Positions 25,563-36,858 of a DNA stretch of 64,000 bases are shown piece by piece (the stretch's first letter is position 1; every line of letters begins with the position of its first letter). The translations under genes were made by a program, and so were the position numbers. This DNA comes from Rhea pennata (taxonomy: Eukaryota > Chordata > Aves > Rheiformes > Rheidae): assembly GCF_028389875.1 (NCBI RefSeq), contig NC_084663.1, positions 211,761,876 to 211,825,875 on the forward strand, read 5' to 3'. The notes under the pieces are model-generated. The model saw only the letters and a program-made list of their open reading frames with translations, did no database searches and was not told where the DNA came from.

Positions 25563-26575
25563 GGCCATTTCCGAAGTTGCAAGGTTACTAATAGTAATTA
25601 CAGACCCTGTTTGTACCTTATGGGTTCTAGCTGTGCATAAAGGTTTTCTTGGCATGTGCAAGTCCCTCACTAGAGGGGTTTTAAATGACTGGCCCTTGGT
25701 AGGAATTACTACAATACTCTTGAGAAGATAGAAGCCACCTTTCCTCATTTCTTTCTTGCAGAATATAGCAGTTATGCTTTGGCCGCACATTTCGCTGTCT
25801 CCATCCCCCGTGACAATAAAATACAATTTCAGTGTTCAGTATAAGAGCTCTTAGTTACAGTGCTCTTGTGAAGGAGCCTTTTTTTTAAGATGCCTTACTA
25901 AAAGCTATAACAAACTTGCTCCTTTTGAGGGTTTTGTGCCAACAGTGATGATATAAGGGAGATACACCAATTCAGTAACAGTTGCAAAGAAAGTCATAAT
26001 TTTTCAAGCAAAAAAGCTTTTTTTTCCTTTAAAGATAGAAAGATAATGCACTAAAAATCAATCAAATTTATTGATAGAACATTATGTTCTTTTTTCTGAT
26101 CTCCATTGTGAAAATGTCGGTATTTTTGATTCAATACAGCAAAAGGGAATTCTACCAATCTTTAGTAGACCACTCATACACTATTAATATATTTAACTGG
26201 TCCTTACTATAACACCCTTTCTTTTGCTCTTGAGTTTTCACGCAGCACTTAGCTTTTGTACCACTCAGGTCCTTACCTGCAAAATGCTTAATGCATGTAA
26301 ATCTTGGCTGGTGAATAGTCCCATTTGCATTCAGTATATTGAATCTATACAGGCTGAATTTAAGTCTTTGAGTTCAGCAAGTTTAAACACATGTTTAAAA
26401 TCAAACTGGTGCTCAAATGCTCTGCTGATGACTCAAGTAGAGCTCAGTTGTAAGCCCCCTCCTCCCTCAATCCTTCTATTTGTGTTTGATAGTTTCTGTG
26501 TGTTTTGCTGACAAATAGAAAGTGTGAACTTGGTCTGCTGCCATCACTGGAACTGATTGAGCTAAAATTCAGTGT

Positions 26576-26602
26576 GGTGTTTTGTTTTGTTTTGTTTTTT
26601 TT
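26576..26602. repeat. GTTTT pentanucleotide repeat
   Basis: Three to four GTTTT units then T8. Confidence 0.8.
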
Positions 26603-27303
26603 AAGCAGTGTCTTAATTCAAGGGAAGAAAGCCACATAAAATTTACTGGCCTCTGGAGCTGGGTTCTAGCCTAGTAAAGTTCATTTTGGAGGTTAAAGGG
26701 AGAAAGCCCAGAGAACAGTTATACTAAAGTCACCATTGCAGAAATAGGAGTGGGACCCTCCTTCTTTCTGCCCAGTTTTATGTGTACCTTGCACCCATCC
26801 TGCAGCTCTTGCTTCCTCCTGCAGTCGCTCTCCAGCTCTGGGACATGCTCATGCCTGTGATGGATCAGCAAGTGAGAAATTCATAAGAAAATACAGTCTT
26901 CAAGCCTCTATGTTAGAACTACGTGCCGTTGGCTATCAGAACCTGTGGTTAGGATCTTTTATGGGCTCATAGTTTTGAGAGCTCCAAATAATAAGCTATA
27001 TCACGTCCCTTTGAACTAACTTGCAAAACGTACCACGCTTCTGATCTTGGCTATTAGGGTGCAGCTACACTATGCTGCAACACAAATTCAAGGCATAGGT
27101 GTAAGGCTGGGCTGTAAGAGTAACAGAGAAGTAAAATTTCATTAGCATATCCTGGATTTAGCCTTTCAAGGGTTATCATAACTCTTTATATTTCACTTTG
27201 CATTGGTACCAGCAATGAAGTTCCTCCTCCTAGAACCAGATTCCTCTCACTTCCCTTTAGATCTATAAGTGAGGCCCATGATCTGACTAGGTTCCCTCTA
27301 CAA

Positions 27304-27337
27304 TCAAAGGACTTGCAGTTTCAAAGGACTTGCAGTT
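27304..27337. repeat. Perfect 17-bp tandem duplication
   Basis: TCAAAGGACTTGCAGTT occurs twice in immediate succession without mismatch, which suggests a recent duplication. Confidence 0.95.
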
Positions 27338-28623
27338 ACTGGACGTTTGAGGTTTTTTGATTTTTTTTGATTTTTTTTTTTTTTTGAGGATGGCTAACAT
27401 GTTTCACTCTTTCAGCTCAATCTTTTGATTTTGTGAAAAATGCCGAATGAGCATCCATTCCTTGCCAGTGCATCTTCATATGCATATGTTCCAAAAAAGA
27501 ACCAAGGAATGATAAATATTTTCTGTTCTTCTTCTGTTCTGTTTTTCACTACTGGTAGTAAACCACAGTATGTCGGTGTGGCACTTAGAGATTTGGTTTC
27601 TGTTGATTTAGTGGTCAGGAAGGAAGATTCAGATCATGGGAACCACTACTTGTAATTGCAGTTTTCTATGTTTTATTTGTGTTTTTCTGGGTATTTTGCC
27701 TCATGCGCCAGTTTAGGTACTCATAAATATATTTTACCATGTTGCTGCAAGTAAGTGACTTTTTTTTCTTTTTCAGAGCCTTATGTTGAATTTAATAAAC
27801 TTAAAATGAAAAGCCAATTTACTTAAGTATTTTGACAAAAGTATTTTTAATAAAAGTTTTATTTCTGATACTAGATTTCTCTGTGTGCTTGCATGCCTGC
27901 GTATATACACCGGTGTTCCCATAGGAATAAATCCCAGACCATGGTGTTATGTGAAGTAGAGCACAGTCATTTATTCGCGCTTTCTCAGCTCTGCTAAGTT
28001 CCAGTATATTTCCAACAATGTAAAGAGGACCCCAAAGAAAGGCGTTTTCATCTGAGTTCATTCTATATCTCACTCCTTCATCCTTTTTCTCTCCACCTCT
28101 CTTCCCGCTTGCTTTCTTTCACCATCTCTTACCCTTTTATTCTCTTCTCCATTCTCTCTAAACTCTCATGATGTATCAAAACACTTCTAAAACGATAGGA
28201 TAGCATTTTCAAAAGTCCTCTGCATGCCCCAAAAGAGACATTTCAGCATGGTCTGATTTCCCAGTGGTGAGGTGACTGATGCATTCAGCAAATGTCACTC
28301 CTCTAGGTGTCTGAATCACTTCCTGTGGAAATAGGACACAAAAAATCACCAGTCAGCTTGAAATCCCTGTGTATGTGCCCAGCTCAGACAGGTGCAGGTT
28401 GCTGTGCATATGTGTCCTGCTAGCTGTTGCAATTACAAGAGAGCTCTGAGTCACACATAATTAAATCTTTCTTTCCATCAGTAATTGTTCTAAGAGGGTT
28501 TCCCTGTAGTCCATAAGTAACATTTCTTTTGTTCAGGATAAGAATGCACAAAAAAAGGCCAATTAGGCTTCAGGTGTCCCCTGGCATGAACGTAGGTCCC
28601 ATTTCTTTCATCCTCTGTTTCAG

Positions 28624-28912
28624 ATTATTCCGACCTGATCGCCACGCAGCTGTCATTATTTTAATGTTGAAGACTCAGACAAGAGTGCCATGGATGTGAA
28701 AGAAAGGAAACCGTACCGATCTCTGACTAGGCGCCGCGACACTGAGCGCCGCTACACCAGCTCTTCAGCGGAGAGTGAGGACAGCAAGGCACCCCAGAAG
28801 TCCTACAGCTCCAGCGAAACCCTGAAGGCCTATGACCAAGACTCCAGGTTGACCTACAGCAATCGAGTCAAGGACATGGTGCACCAGGAGGCCGATGAAT
28901 TCTGCCGAACAG
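28624..28912 (+). CDS. TENM4: Teneurin-4, first coding exon (5'UTR tail plus residues 1-74 and first base of codon 75)
   Basis: This exon encodes the start of teneurin-4, a type II single-pass transmembrane adhesion protein of neurons and glia whose N-terminus lies in the cytoplasm. An acceptor (pyrimidine tract then AG at 28622-28623) opens the exon, followed by 66 nt of 5'UTR. Translation starts at 28690 with a purine at -3 and G at +4, a good context. Coding runs to 28912, where a GT donor (GTGAGC) follows. Visible in the protein: a basic cluster at residues 6-21 ([11 protein letters not shown] then ERR), a Ser/Glu-rich stretch at 23-32, and the teneurin signature [19 protein letters not shown] at 36-54. 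The exon ends in phase 1 within Gly75. From family knowledge this is the Ten_N domain. The paralogue is called TENM4 rather than TENM1-3 because [11 protein letters not shown] and EFCRTG match what I recall of TENM4. Only the N-terminal fraction of a protein of roughly 2,700-2,800 residues is present here. Confidence 0.96.
28664..28699 (+). promoter_or_regulatory. Upstream ORF overlapping the TENM4 start codon
   Basis: An ATG at 28664 in the 5'UTR opens an 11-codon frame ([11 protein letters not shown]) that runs out of frame through the main ATG at 28690 and stops with TGA at 28697-28699. Its start context is poor (T at -3, T at +4), while the main start has G at -3 and G at +4. By scanning-model knowledge this arrangement gives leaky scanning: ribosomes that initiate upstream terminate past the TENM4 start and lose it. 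The reading frame is seen directly; a regulatory effect is inference. Confidence 0.55.
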
Positions 28913-29756
28913 GTGAGCACATTGCAGCAGGTTCTACCATAAAAAAATGTGAGTTAATCAATGCTGCTTAAGGAGGTTGGCTTGGAGTGGGCAGTCATAC
29001 TAATCCAGCCAGATTTTAGCTGGGCCACAGAAGTGGAGAGTATGCAGATATGCTAGATATTTATTTTCCTGTTTATTGCTAGGCTGAAAGTCAGTGCAGT
29101 GACATTTTCACTGCTATTGTTGCCTCTGTGAGGTAGATTTCTAACCCCTGCTACAATCTCATCTTCATTTTTCTGCAGAGACGTACGAGTGTCTTAGTTC
29201 AGAAGTCAGGCAGGGTTGCACATAAATTATTTTTAGATGTCCATCCAGAAAAGCGTAAAATGGCAAACCGAGTCAAATGGAATAGGCAGCATTCCAGACA
29301 ATGAGCATAAAGAGCTGACCTAGACTACTATTAGTGCACCCTCTGCATTTTGGAGAAGCTGATTTCCCAAAGGGAGCGCATATAACTGCACTCATTTAAC
29401 GTGGGGGCTGTTTTATTTTGCTCTTCAAGCATTGCGCAGTCATGGTTTTGGTGCAAGACTCATTTTTAAGGCAGGCACAAACAAAATTAGATGTAGACGT
29501 ATCTCTATGCACATAGTCTTGCCATTTGTGTTTCAAAAAAGTTGCAACAGGCAGTAATTAATCAAAAGACCTATAGGTGTTGTAAGCAACACTTTGCAAT
29601 CACAAAAGCAGTTTCCTTCTGAACAGCTCTGAAGCACTTCATAATCACTAAGGAACCTAAGAAGCTATAAAGAAAAGGAAACCTTTTAGGTCATTGAGTT
29701 TGCTCACTTCATACAATATATTCACCATGCAGGATAGATGTGAATTAGTATAGGTC

Positions 29757-29905
29757 AGTGGTTTTCAACCTGAGAGTCTACAAGGTCCTGCAGGTCCATG
29801 GACTTCTACTAAGAGGCCCACAAAAGATAAATAAGAAAAGTTAGTCTATTGACAGGGAGCATAAATTTGCTATACTTCCCCAGGAAAATTTTGTAGGGTA
29901 CTGAA
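29757..29905. mobile_element. Possible hAT (Charlie/MER5-type) transposon relic
   Basis: GTCAGTGGTTTTCAACCTGA resembles the terminal sequence of nonautonomous hAT elements (CAGTGGTTCTCAACCTT type), and the following CTGCAGGTCCATGGACTTCT fits the usual next segment. I cannot find a matching inverted terminus or an 8-bp target duplication, so boundaries are uncertain. Confidence 0.4.
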
Positions 29906-29913
29906 AAACAGTT

Positions 29914-29938
29914 AAAAAAAAAAAAAAAAAAAAAAAAA
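29914..29938. repeat. Poly-A run, 25 bases
   Basis: A25 flanked by GTT and GC, directly after the possible hAT relic. Confidence 0.95.
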
Positions 29939-32900
29939 GCAATAGTATTTGTGATGAAATTAATTGAGGAAAAGTTGAAAAGTTAAGATTAGCCAAGCCA
30001 GGGCTCCAGTTATAGTTGTGGTATATCACCCACAGATTTTTCATTTTATAATTTTCTCACAGTTCATCCCAGGAGTCCCAGACTGGCCTAAAGAGTGATA
30101 ACAATTACCCAGATATCCTGTGCCACAATTTCCACTGGCACAAAGCCGTGAGCACACCTCACTTTGCGATGCCTCTTGGACTTGTGCCAACTGAGAACCA
30201 AGCCCTGCTAGCTTGCTTGACATCAACAAGGCAAGGCAAATTTCTTTCCAGCATCGGTTTGGAAAGCAGAAGAGGGAAGCATTTCAAATTGACCAAATAA
30301 ATTCAGTAAATAAACAAGTCAGCATTTAAATGGTTTTAGCTAGAGTGAGAGTGCCAGCAAACGTGCAAGTCAGCACAGCAAAAAATAGACCAGACCTGAA
30401 TTAAAAAGTCTCAGATATTTATTATCTTCCTTTTATTGACTTGAGTTCTTCCAGCTTAAAAGGCAACACTGAACGCAGAATATGAAAATCGATGCATCTC
30501 CTGCTGTTTATTGCAAATAAATTTGATTTTCAGTTAATTGTAGCAGTCATTTTTCATAATTTATGAGCTGTTGTTACTGGAGAGCATCCGTCACCATGCA
30601 CATTGATGCGCCTGATGATGTTGAGTGTGGCTTGTTGCAGGGGTGGTTGGAACTCGCAGTCATTGGCTGAAACGCGCAGCTTGAAAGCAAAGAAAAAGCA
30701 CGATTGCTTTGTCCACTACTCCATGGAGGATGTTTCTTAAAACTATCCTAGCATTGCATTAAAAACAGAACTAGAAAAGAAGAACTAGGTCTCTGGGGAA
30801 ATACTGTTTCCTTTCTTCTATAACTCAAGTTCATCTGCTGCACCATGCCATGGAGTGGGAGAGGACACTCTCCCAGATAGTTTAGCAGATGAATTAAATG
30901 GATTTATTTCAGCACAAGCTTGCACTGTGTTCCGCGAGCCAGGCTCTAGGGCTTGATGGATCTGTGAGCCTCGAGTATCCTTATCTGTCAGTTCTGTCTG
31001 AAAGCTTTACCCTTGCTCAGTCAATTAAAAAAGTGTGAAGTTCATGAATGCTTTATACCGTTTCAGTGTTATCAGCTGTAGATCCATAATGTGCTGAAAC
31101 ATGGTGATTTTTTCCTTACGTCAAACAGTTCCTTCCCTGAGCTTTACATGGAAATGCTGTCAAGTCCCTCCGGCGTGGTATTCACCTCGCATCCAAACAT
31201 CTCTTTGTTCAGCGGGAGCTGCAAAGTTAACGGAAAAGTATCGTAAAGCAGCAGCTGCTTGGAGCCAGCTGATCACTCAGTGCAAACGAGTTATAGTAAG
31301 AGCTCTTCCTCACGTGGCAGAGGTTTGTGGCAAGCCAGAGTGTTTCCACAAGCGCGAAGCTGAACTCTGGAAAAACAGAAATCTGTTTGCATTGGATGCA
31401 CGTTCTAAAATGTGCTATTTAACATCAGCAGCTGGAAACGTGAGGAGAATCACATGCTTCAGAGTGGTTTTGAGCATAACTCAATTTTTGGATACAAGCT
31501 TGAGGTCTAGAACAGGTGAAGAGATTGCAGTAATGAGTAGATATGAATTTTGTAGTCTATAACTAGGTGTGGGCCTGAACTTTCCTGATGATCGCACATT
31601 CAGATTCAGCTCAAAAAAACGTGTCTGAGCTGAAAACCCTGTTCTAAAACCAAGTCTGTAGCCTATGCATAGTTTAGGCAGTTTGGGCTCCACTGCAGGG
31701 ATTTTCATATTGAAATAATGTGAGGAAGCCAGCTAGACAAAATTTGATCACTGGTGGTAGTATTTGGCCGTGATCCAGAGCCTGATGCCTCCTGCTGATT
31801 AAAGATAGAGTTTTTTTAATCCATCCTATTGAGGCGTACTGGAACAGGAGCAGCGCTGCACTGTGCTTACAAACGCACAGTGCAGATAAAGGCATTCAAG
31901 GGTGGCCAAAGCCTTTGAAAGAAATTCAGGGTTGAAAAAGAAAAGCGTGCATTAATAAATAAATGTGGATTAAAATGGAGCCGCTAATTGCTCTCCCCAG
32001 CTTTCTAGCGCAACTTCCTGAACAAAGTGTGCTAATACTTGAATCCTCCTTCACACTGATTTGGACTGATTTCGAAACTCCGCAGGTACCTAGACATGAA
32101 CTCAAGAGTTATTTTTCAGATTATATTTTTAGTCAGCTAAACAATTACATCTATTTGCAGCCGAATAACCTCAGCTGTGATTGTGTCAGAATGAACAGCT
32201 GAACTGAGTCAAGTCATGAGTGGTCAGCGAGTGGAAAGTGAGATCTCCAAAAGAAATTTAAATCAACAATGCATAATTTCAGTGATTTCACCAGAAAGAA
32301 TTCTTCCGACTTTCACATTTTCTGTTATATTAGAGTTGCTAGGTATACTCTAAGACTGTTGATTATTGCATATCTGATTTGGTTTTTTCCCAAGATGAGT
32401 ATTTTCTGCCCCTCTTGAAGAATTCCACCATATCCCCATCCGTCTCTGCTTTCAAATTTGATGTTTTTATTGAGCGAGCTCTGAGTTGCTGTCAGAGGAA
32501 AGGTTCCAGAGGCAGGAATCCAGCTGCTTTTTGGTCTTGGCACAGTCATTGGTATCCCAGATGATTTGGTCTTCTGCAAATTAGATAATGCTGAATACTC
32601 CCAGTTTCTGTGAACCGCACTGTGATGGATGAGGTAAATGCCCGGTAGGGTTGTGATGCAGGTGCTGAGTTGCTCATTGCAAATGGAAAAAATGAGGTCT
32701 ATACATGTCAAGTGACTCCTTAGATGCCACAGAAGAAGCAGTTTGCTTTGATTTCTGTGAAGCTTTAGGTGTCCCAAAAGCAGTAACCAAATACCTTTGT
32801 GGGCTTTGGCCTCAGTTACTAACCAAGACCACAAAACAGGAATTTTTGGTGTGACGTTCAGACTGAGGAACTGCTGTGTCCCACTTGAAGACAGCAGCTG

Positions 32901-32978
32901 AACAGTTCTGTGGTTGACTTGTGCTAGACAAACTCGTGCCCTATTAAAAAGTAACCACAGTGCTACGTTCTCCCCCAG

Positions 32979-33248
32979 GAGCCAACTTCTCCTTGCGAGA
33001 GCTGGGCCTTGAAGATGTGACACCCACGCACGGGACTTTGTACCGGACTGATATCGGGCTGCCCCACTGCAGCTACTCCATCAGCGCCGGCTCGGACGCC
33101 GACACCGAGGCGGACGTGGTCATGTCGCCCGAGCACCCCGTGAGGCTCTGGGGACGCAACACCAAGTCAGGTCGCAGCTCCTGCCTGTCCAGCCGGGCAA
33201 ACTCCAACCTCACGCTCACCGACACGGAGCATGAGAACACCGAAACCG
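32979..33248 (+). CDS. TENM4: Teneurin-4, second coding exon (residues 75-164)
   Basis: This exon continues the cytoplasmic Ten_N domain of teneurin-4. It begins after a C-rich tract and AG at 32977-32978 and ends before a near-perfect donor (GTAAGTG) at 33249. It is 270 bp long and entered and left in phase 1; joined to the previous exon it completes Gly75 as GGA. The peptide reads [15 protein letters not shown] (76-90), [14 protein letters not shown] (92-105), [12 protein letters not shown] (107-118), [11 protein letters not shown] (124-134) and [19 protein letters not shown] (138-156) followed by TEHENTET (157-164). The GSDAD, SPEH..RLWGR and LSSR.NS.LTLTD blocks are shared by all teneurins, while [14 protein letters not shown] and the ending TEHENTET point to TENM4. 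The exon is more GC- and CpG-rich than the flanking intron. The length divisible by three means it could be skipped without shifting frame. The next exon is not in this window. Confidence 0.96.
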
Positions 33249-33347
33249 GTAAGTGATGACCGCGCACGTGACGTCTGCCTTGAGCTCTATCAGGAATGCC
33301 TCTTTTTACCACTCTGCTTAAATCTCTCTTTGGTTTTTTTCTTTTTC

Positions 33348-33367
33348 TTTTTTTTTTTTTTTTTTTT
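33348..33367. repeat. Poly-T run, 20 bases, just after TENM4 exon 2
   Basis: T20 beginning 100 bases downstream of the exon 2 donor. Too distant from the donor to act as the usual U-rich TIA1-type enhancer immediately after a 5' splice site, but it lies in the proximal intron. Confidence 0.95.
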
Positions 33368-34482
33368 GATCAGACTCAGAGAAAACACTCTTCTAATAGT
33401 CCCATGTCACGGCCTTTTGTACTGTCCTACAGAGTATTTGTTAATAAACTGCTGGAGAAGCTCCTACTTATTTATCACAGCGACAGAGATCATTAAGTGG
33501 CTGTAATACTCTCTCTGCTTTTTGTAGCGACCTTTCAGACGAAAAGCATTTAAATCTCCCCTACTCTGCCCGACGCCGCTCTTATCTTTGCTACAGATTT
33601 TCGGGGCAGATAATTTCCTTCTTTTCCTAGCTGGTTCCTTGACAGGAGCCGTTTCATTTATGTAAATCAGCTGACTGCTCTCTGAAGGAAAACGATGGTG
33701 AAATATTTTTAGAAGCCCTTTTCTTTGCGAGAAATAAAAGCTGAAGGTCACGGGTTTTTTTTACCTCTGTAACTTTGCGTCCCCCAGTTGCGGAGGCGCC
33801 TGCGTGTGTTTTGTAGGTCTGCGAACCCTTTGGTCAGCAGTTCTGCCGAGCCGCGTAGGAAGGGAGAGAGGATTTTGATTCAATTGCAGCTTGACCCTGG
33901 GGTTCACGCAGCCGTATATGTCTTTGCACCTTTAATTCAATTATGGCACAGCCTGTTTCTTAATATAGCTGCTGCGCACAAGTCATTGGGAGCTTGGGCT
34001 CGGCACAGAAAGCTGATGCGAAGTGGCTGCATTGCTTGCTCTCGTTACGCCTTTTTGGCACCGTATTATAGCGACAAATGATGATACCTTTTGCCTGGGA
34101 AGCCCTGACACAGCGAGACATACGCCACCCACATGATTTTATGTTTAACTCTGGCAAAATTACAGTAGAAGCTTATTAAGTTTCTGTTTGGCGATAATGA
34201 TGCATTAGGTAAAGTTCAAAGATAAATGGCTTTCTGTTTAAACAAGTTTTTTTTTTTTTAATTATCTTTACAATATTTTTTAAGTTTCTTAATGGAGCAT
34301 TTTGCAGGGTTGCACCCATTTGGGCAGGCAGAAGGGCAGTGACAGAGTATATCATTTTACTTCCAAGGCATGTGTTTTGACCAAAAGCCGGATGGATTAT
34401 CATGGTGAATTAGAATTTTGCACACTCCTAAGAAATCCCTAAGGAGAAAAACAGAGCAAACACCTTGCATTTTCATCTCTCT

Positions 34483-34485
<3 letters not shown>

Positions 34486-34520
<35 letters not shown>
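34486..34520. repeat. Poly-T run, 35 bases, after a TC repeat
   Basis: A short (TC)n stretch leads into 35 consecutive T. No retroelement body is recognisable downstream. Confidence 0.95.
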
Positions 34521-34521
<1 letters not shown>

Positions 34522-36858
34522 AGTCCCTCCCCTATGCTTTTCACAGTGATGTACAAGCAGTTGTGATTCTAGTCCACACACTTTTCTTTCCAAGCCTACT
34601 AAGAAAAGCAAACCACAGAAATTTAGTCTTTCTTTTTTCTTAAGAGAGAAGAAATGCCAGTCTTTTTCACTTGTTTCCATAATGCTATCTCCACATGTGC
34701 ACATGCAACTTTGTACCTACAGATCATTTACAAATGCAATTATATTAGCAACAACACATTAGCAACGGCACACACATTGAATAGCTTTACTGAGACTAAC
34801 AGCAGAGGCAATAGGATTTAAGCTGATACTGAGACAGCGTCCAATTCCTGCTTCCTTAAATGTAGTAACACACTAACCATTAGCTGAACCATCATTTCAT
34901 AGCCATTTGGAAAACAAGGAGCAGAAAGGTGGAGAATATACCTTCAATTTTTTTAAATGCTATATAAATATAGAAGAAGAAGTATCTTTGGTCTTAAGGA
35001 TTTGCAGTCTTTGCTGTTGGGCATCTTGATTGAGAAAGCCTATACCATATTCAAAAAATAAAGTCTATGTAGGATACATAAAATCTAGAGAGTGATGTTG
35101 CCTAGTATGTACTTGTGTTGTTCACATGGATAAAAAGGAGGTGGTAGAACTCAAGGGAAAATATTATGACCTGATCTTTGCTGTTGTGAAGCATGCCTTG
35201 ATGGCTAGTCTTCCCTGGGAAGATATCGTTGAGATCAGCCAGCTTCTATCTAAATCAGAAAAGCTTGTCCAGAGCTGACAGAAAGACATACATTTTTTCA
35301 ATATAGAGATTGAAGTTTAATTTGTGGTATGAAAGTATCCAAATAGATAAGACAGAGGAGAAGAGGGATTAAGGACAGAATCTTAAGATTTAGACAATAT
35401 TTTTTGTTATTGCTTGGCACATATAAAGGTGTGAGAATCATTTGCAAACAAAGTGCATGCATCTTGAAAGCTGCTGTTGGAGAAAGTGAGTGCTTGAGAT
35501 CCTTGTAGAAGTTTTGTCAAGAAAATTGCTGTCTGTTTCTTCATTTTACACAGAAGCAGCGTTACTATGGGCACTTACATTGCTAGCCATCACATAGGCT
35601 ATTTTGAGAAAACCCAGATTTATAGGAGAAATGTTTTCAAGAAGACATGAAATTTTGCTAATGGCAGCATAAAGTAACATAATGCTATGACTCAGTTTAC
35701 AGGATATCTTTATTAGTCAATATTAATTGCTGACAGTATTGATAGAAGTTATAGCCTTTAGCCGAAGTCAATATGGAGCTTTATGAACCTGCCATCAATA
35801 GAAGATTTTATGGGGCTCATTAAACCAACTTTTCCAATGAAGGTTAACGTCCGCGATTTTTATGCTGTTCATTACTTATCCAAAATAAATAATCAAAATT
35901 TACTTCTGATGATTATAAATCCAAAGCTGTCAAAGTACAACTCTACCAAGGCATTTATTGTGTGCTCAGAAAATGAGAGATCTGGCTCCTCTGAGAAGCT
36001 TTGCTTTTCTTTGAGGGGTGGTGATGCCTTGAAGAAACAGAGATATGCCGCTCAGTAAGTACAGCCACAATCCACCCTTCTGTCTTCATGAAAACTGATG
36101 AAGTGGTCTAGTTCCATGGCATATTACAGTCCATAAATCACTTGCACAGGCAGCTGGCATGAAAAGCCAGGCACTGCTTTATCTAAACTGTTCCTAGGCT
36201 TTCCAGGAGGTTGAATACTTTTACTAGGTGAGGAGTTTGTTCTTAGTGAAGAGTTAACTGAAGTTAACATCTCCAGAACTGCCCTGAGATAAAGTCCTAC
36301 ACACACAAACAGACCCAATGACCTTCCCACAGTTGGGCAGTGCTTTTTCTGAGACCTCACTGGTCTCTTTGCAGAGTAAGGGGACAGAGGGGATAGCTTA
36401 AGTCATCACACCTCATCCCTGGCTAGCATGATGGCTCTGTGCTGCTCACACAGATGCTTAATGAAGTTCAAGTGTTATTTTGCTGTGTGATCATCCAGGC
36501 TAAGCTGAAATGATGAACTCACATGAACAATTAAGAGCCACACACAGGGAGGACTTCGAGTCCTGGAAGTATAGCAATAAAGTTAGCAGAACCTTTTTCC
36601 TATACTAGTTCATTCTGTTTCTCAGCAAAATTGACCTGAAGTGGTCATTCGGATCTGATTCTGGAGCTGACTTAACTGGTGTTACCCCAGGTAACCCTGA
36701 ACACCCTTTGCATTGTGCCAGCAATTGCACTTAGTATATTAAAAAGGGCAATGAGAGAGAACATGGTAGTAGTCCCCCAGGGATGAACTTGTTTTGCAAC
36801 TGTTTAGTCAGATGCTAAAAGCAAAATGTTTCTCATCAGAAAGGTGTCATTGTAAAAG

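Larger units (their letters stand above)
1..28623 (+). other. TENM4: Noncoding DNA upstream of the first coding exon (5'UTR intron and possibly further 5' sequence)
   Basis: The first coding exon starts at a splice acceptor, so the sequence just upstream is an intron of TENM4. In vertebrates this gene has noncoding leader exons a long way upstream, so most or all of this stretch is probably intronic. I see no leader exon or promoter that I can support. Contents are one CR1 3' end (about 5.4-5.7 kb), one older L3-like CR1 (about 20.7-21.1 kb), MIR-like SINEs (about 9.9, 17.6, 18.5 and 23.4 kb), homopolymer runs and short tandem duplications. The remaining stretches show only short chance reading frames. 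Confidence 0.8.
28913..32978 (+). other. TENM4: TENM4 intron between the first two coding exons
   Basis: A 4,066-bp phase-1 intron bounded by GTGAGC and a C-rich AG acceptor. It holds a possible hAT-derived fragment near 29.76 kb, an A25 run at 29914-29938, and an unusually constrained-looking AT-rich block at about 30.42-30.72 kb. The reading frame of exon 1 stays open for 18 codons into the intron (stop at 28969-28971), so intron retention would give a truncated product of 93 residues. An open frame at 31101-31562 has no family features and is not called a gene. Confidence 0.9.

Noticed and set aside
25386..25826. 146-codon antisense frame with a lysine run
   Set aside because: The lysine run is the T28 homopolymer read in antisense; the rest has no coding character.
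1..28623. Intronic miR-708, which sits in the first intron of mammalian TENM4
   Set aside because: I looked for AAGGAGCTTACAATCTAGC and near variants and did not see it; to my knowledge this microRNA belongs to a mammalian repeat-derived family.
28913..28971. Exon 1 coding frame extended through the donor
   Set aside because: The strong GTGAGC donor and phase-matched acceptor at 32977-32978 restore the known teneurin-4 sequence, so the read-through residues are intronic.
31101..31562. 153-codon forward frame in the first coding intron
   Set aside because: No recognisable domain, no splice or promoter context, and one frame of this length is expected by chance in 64 kb.
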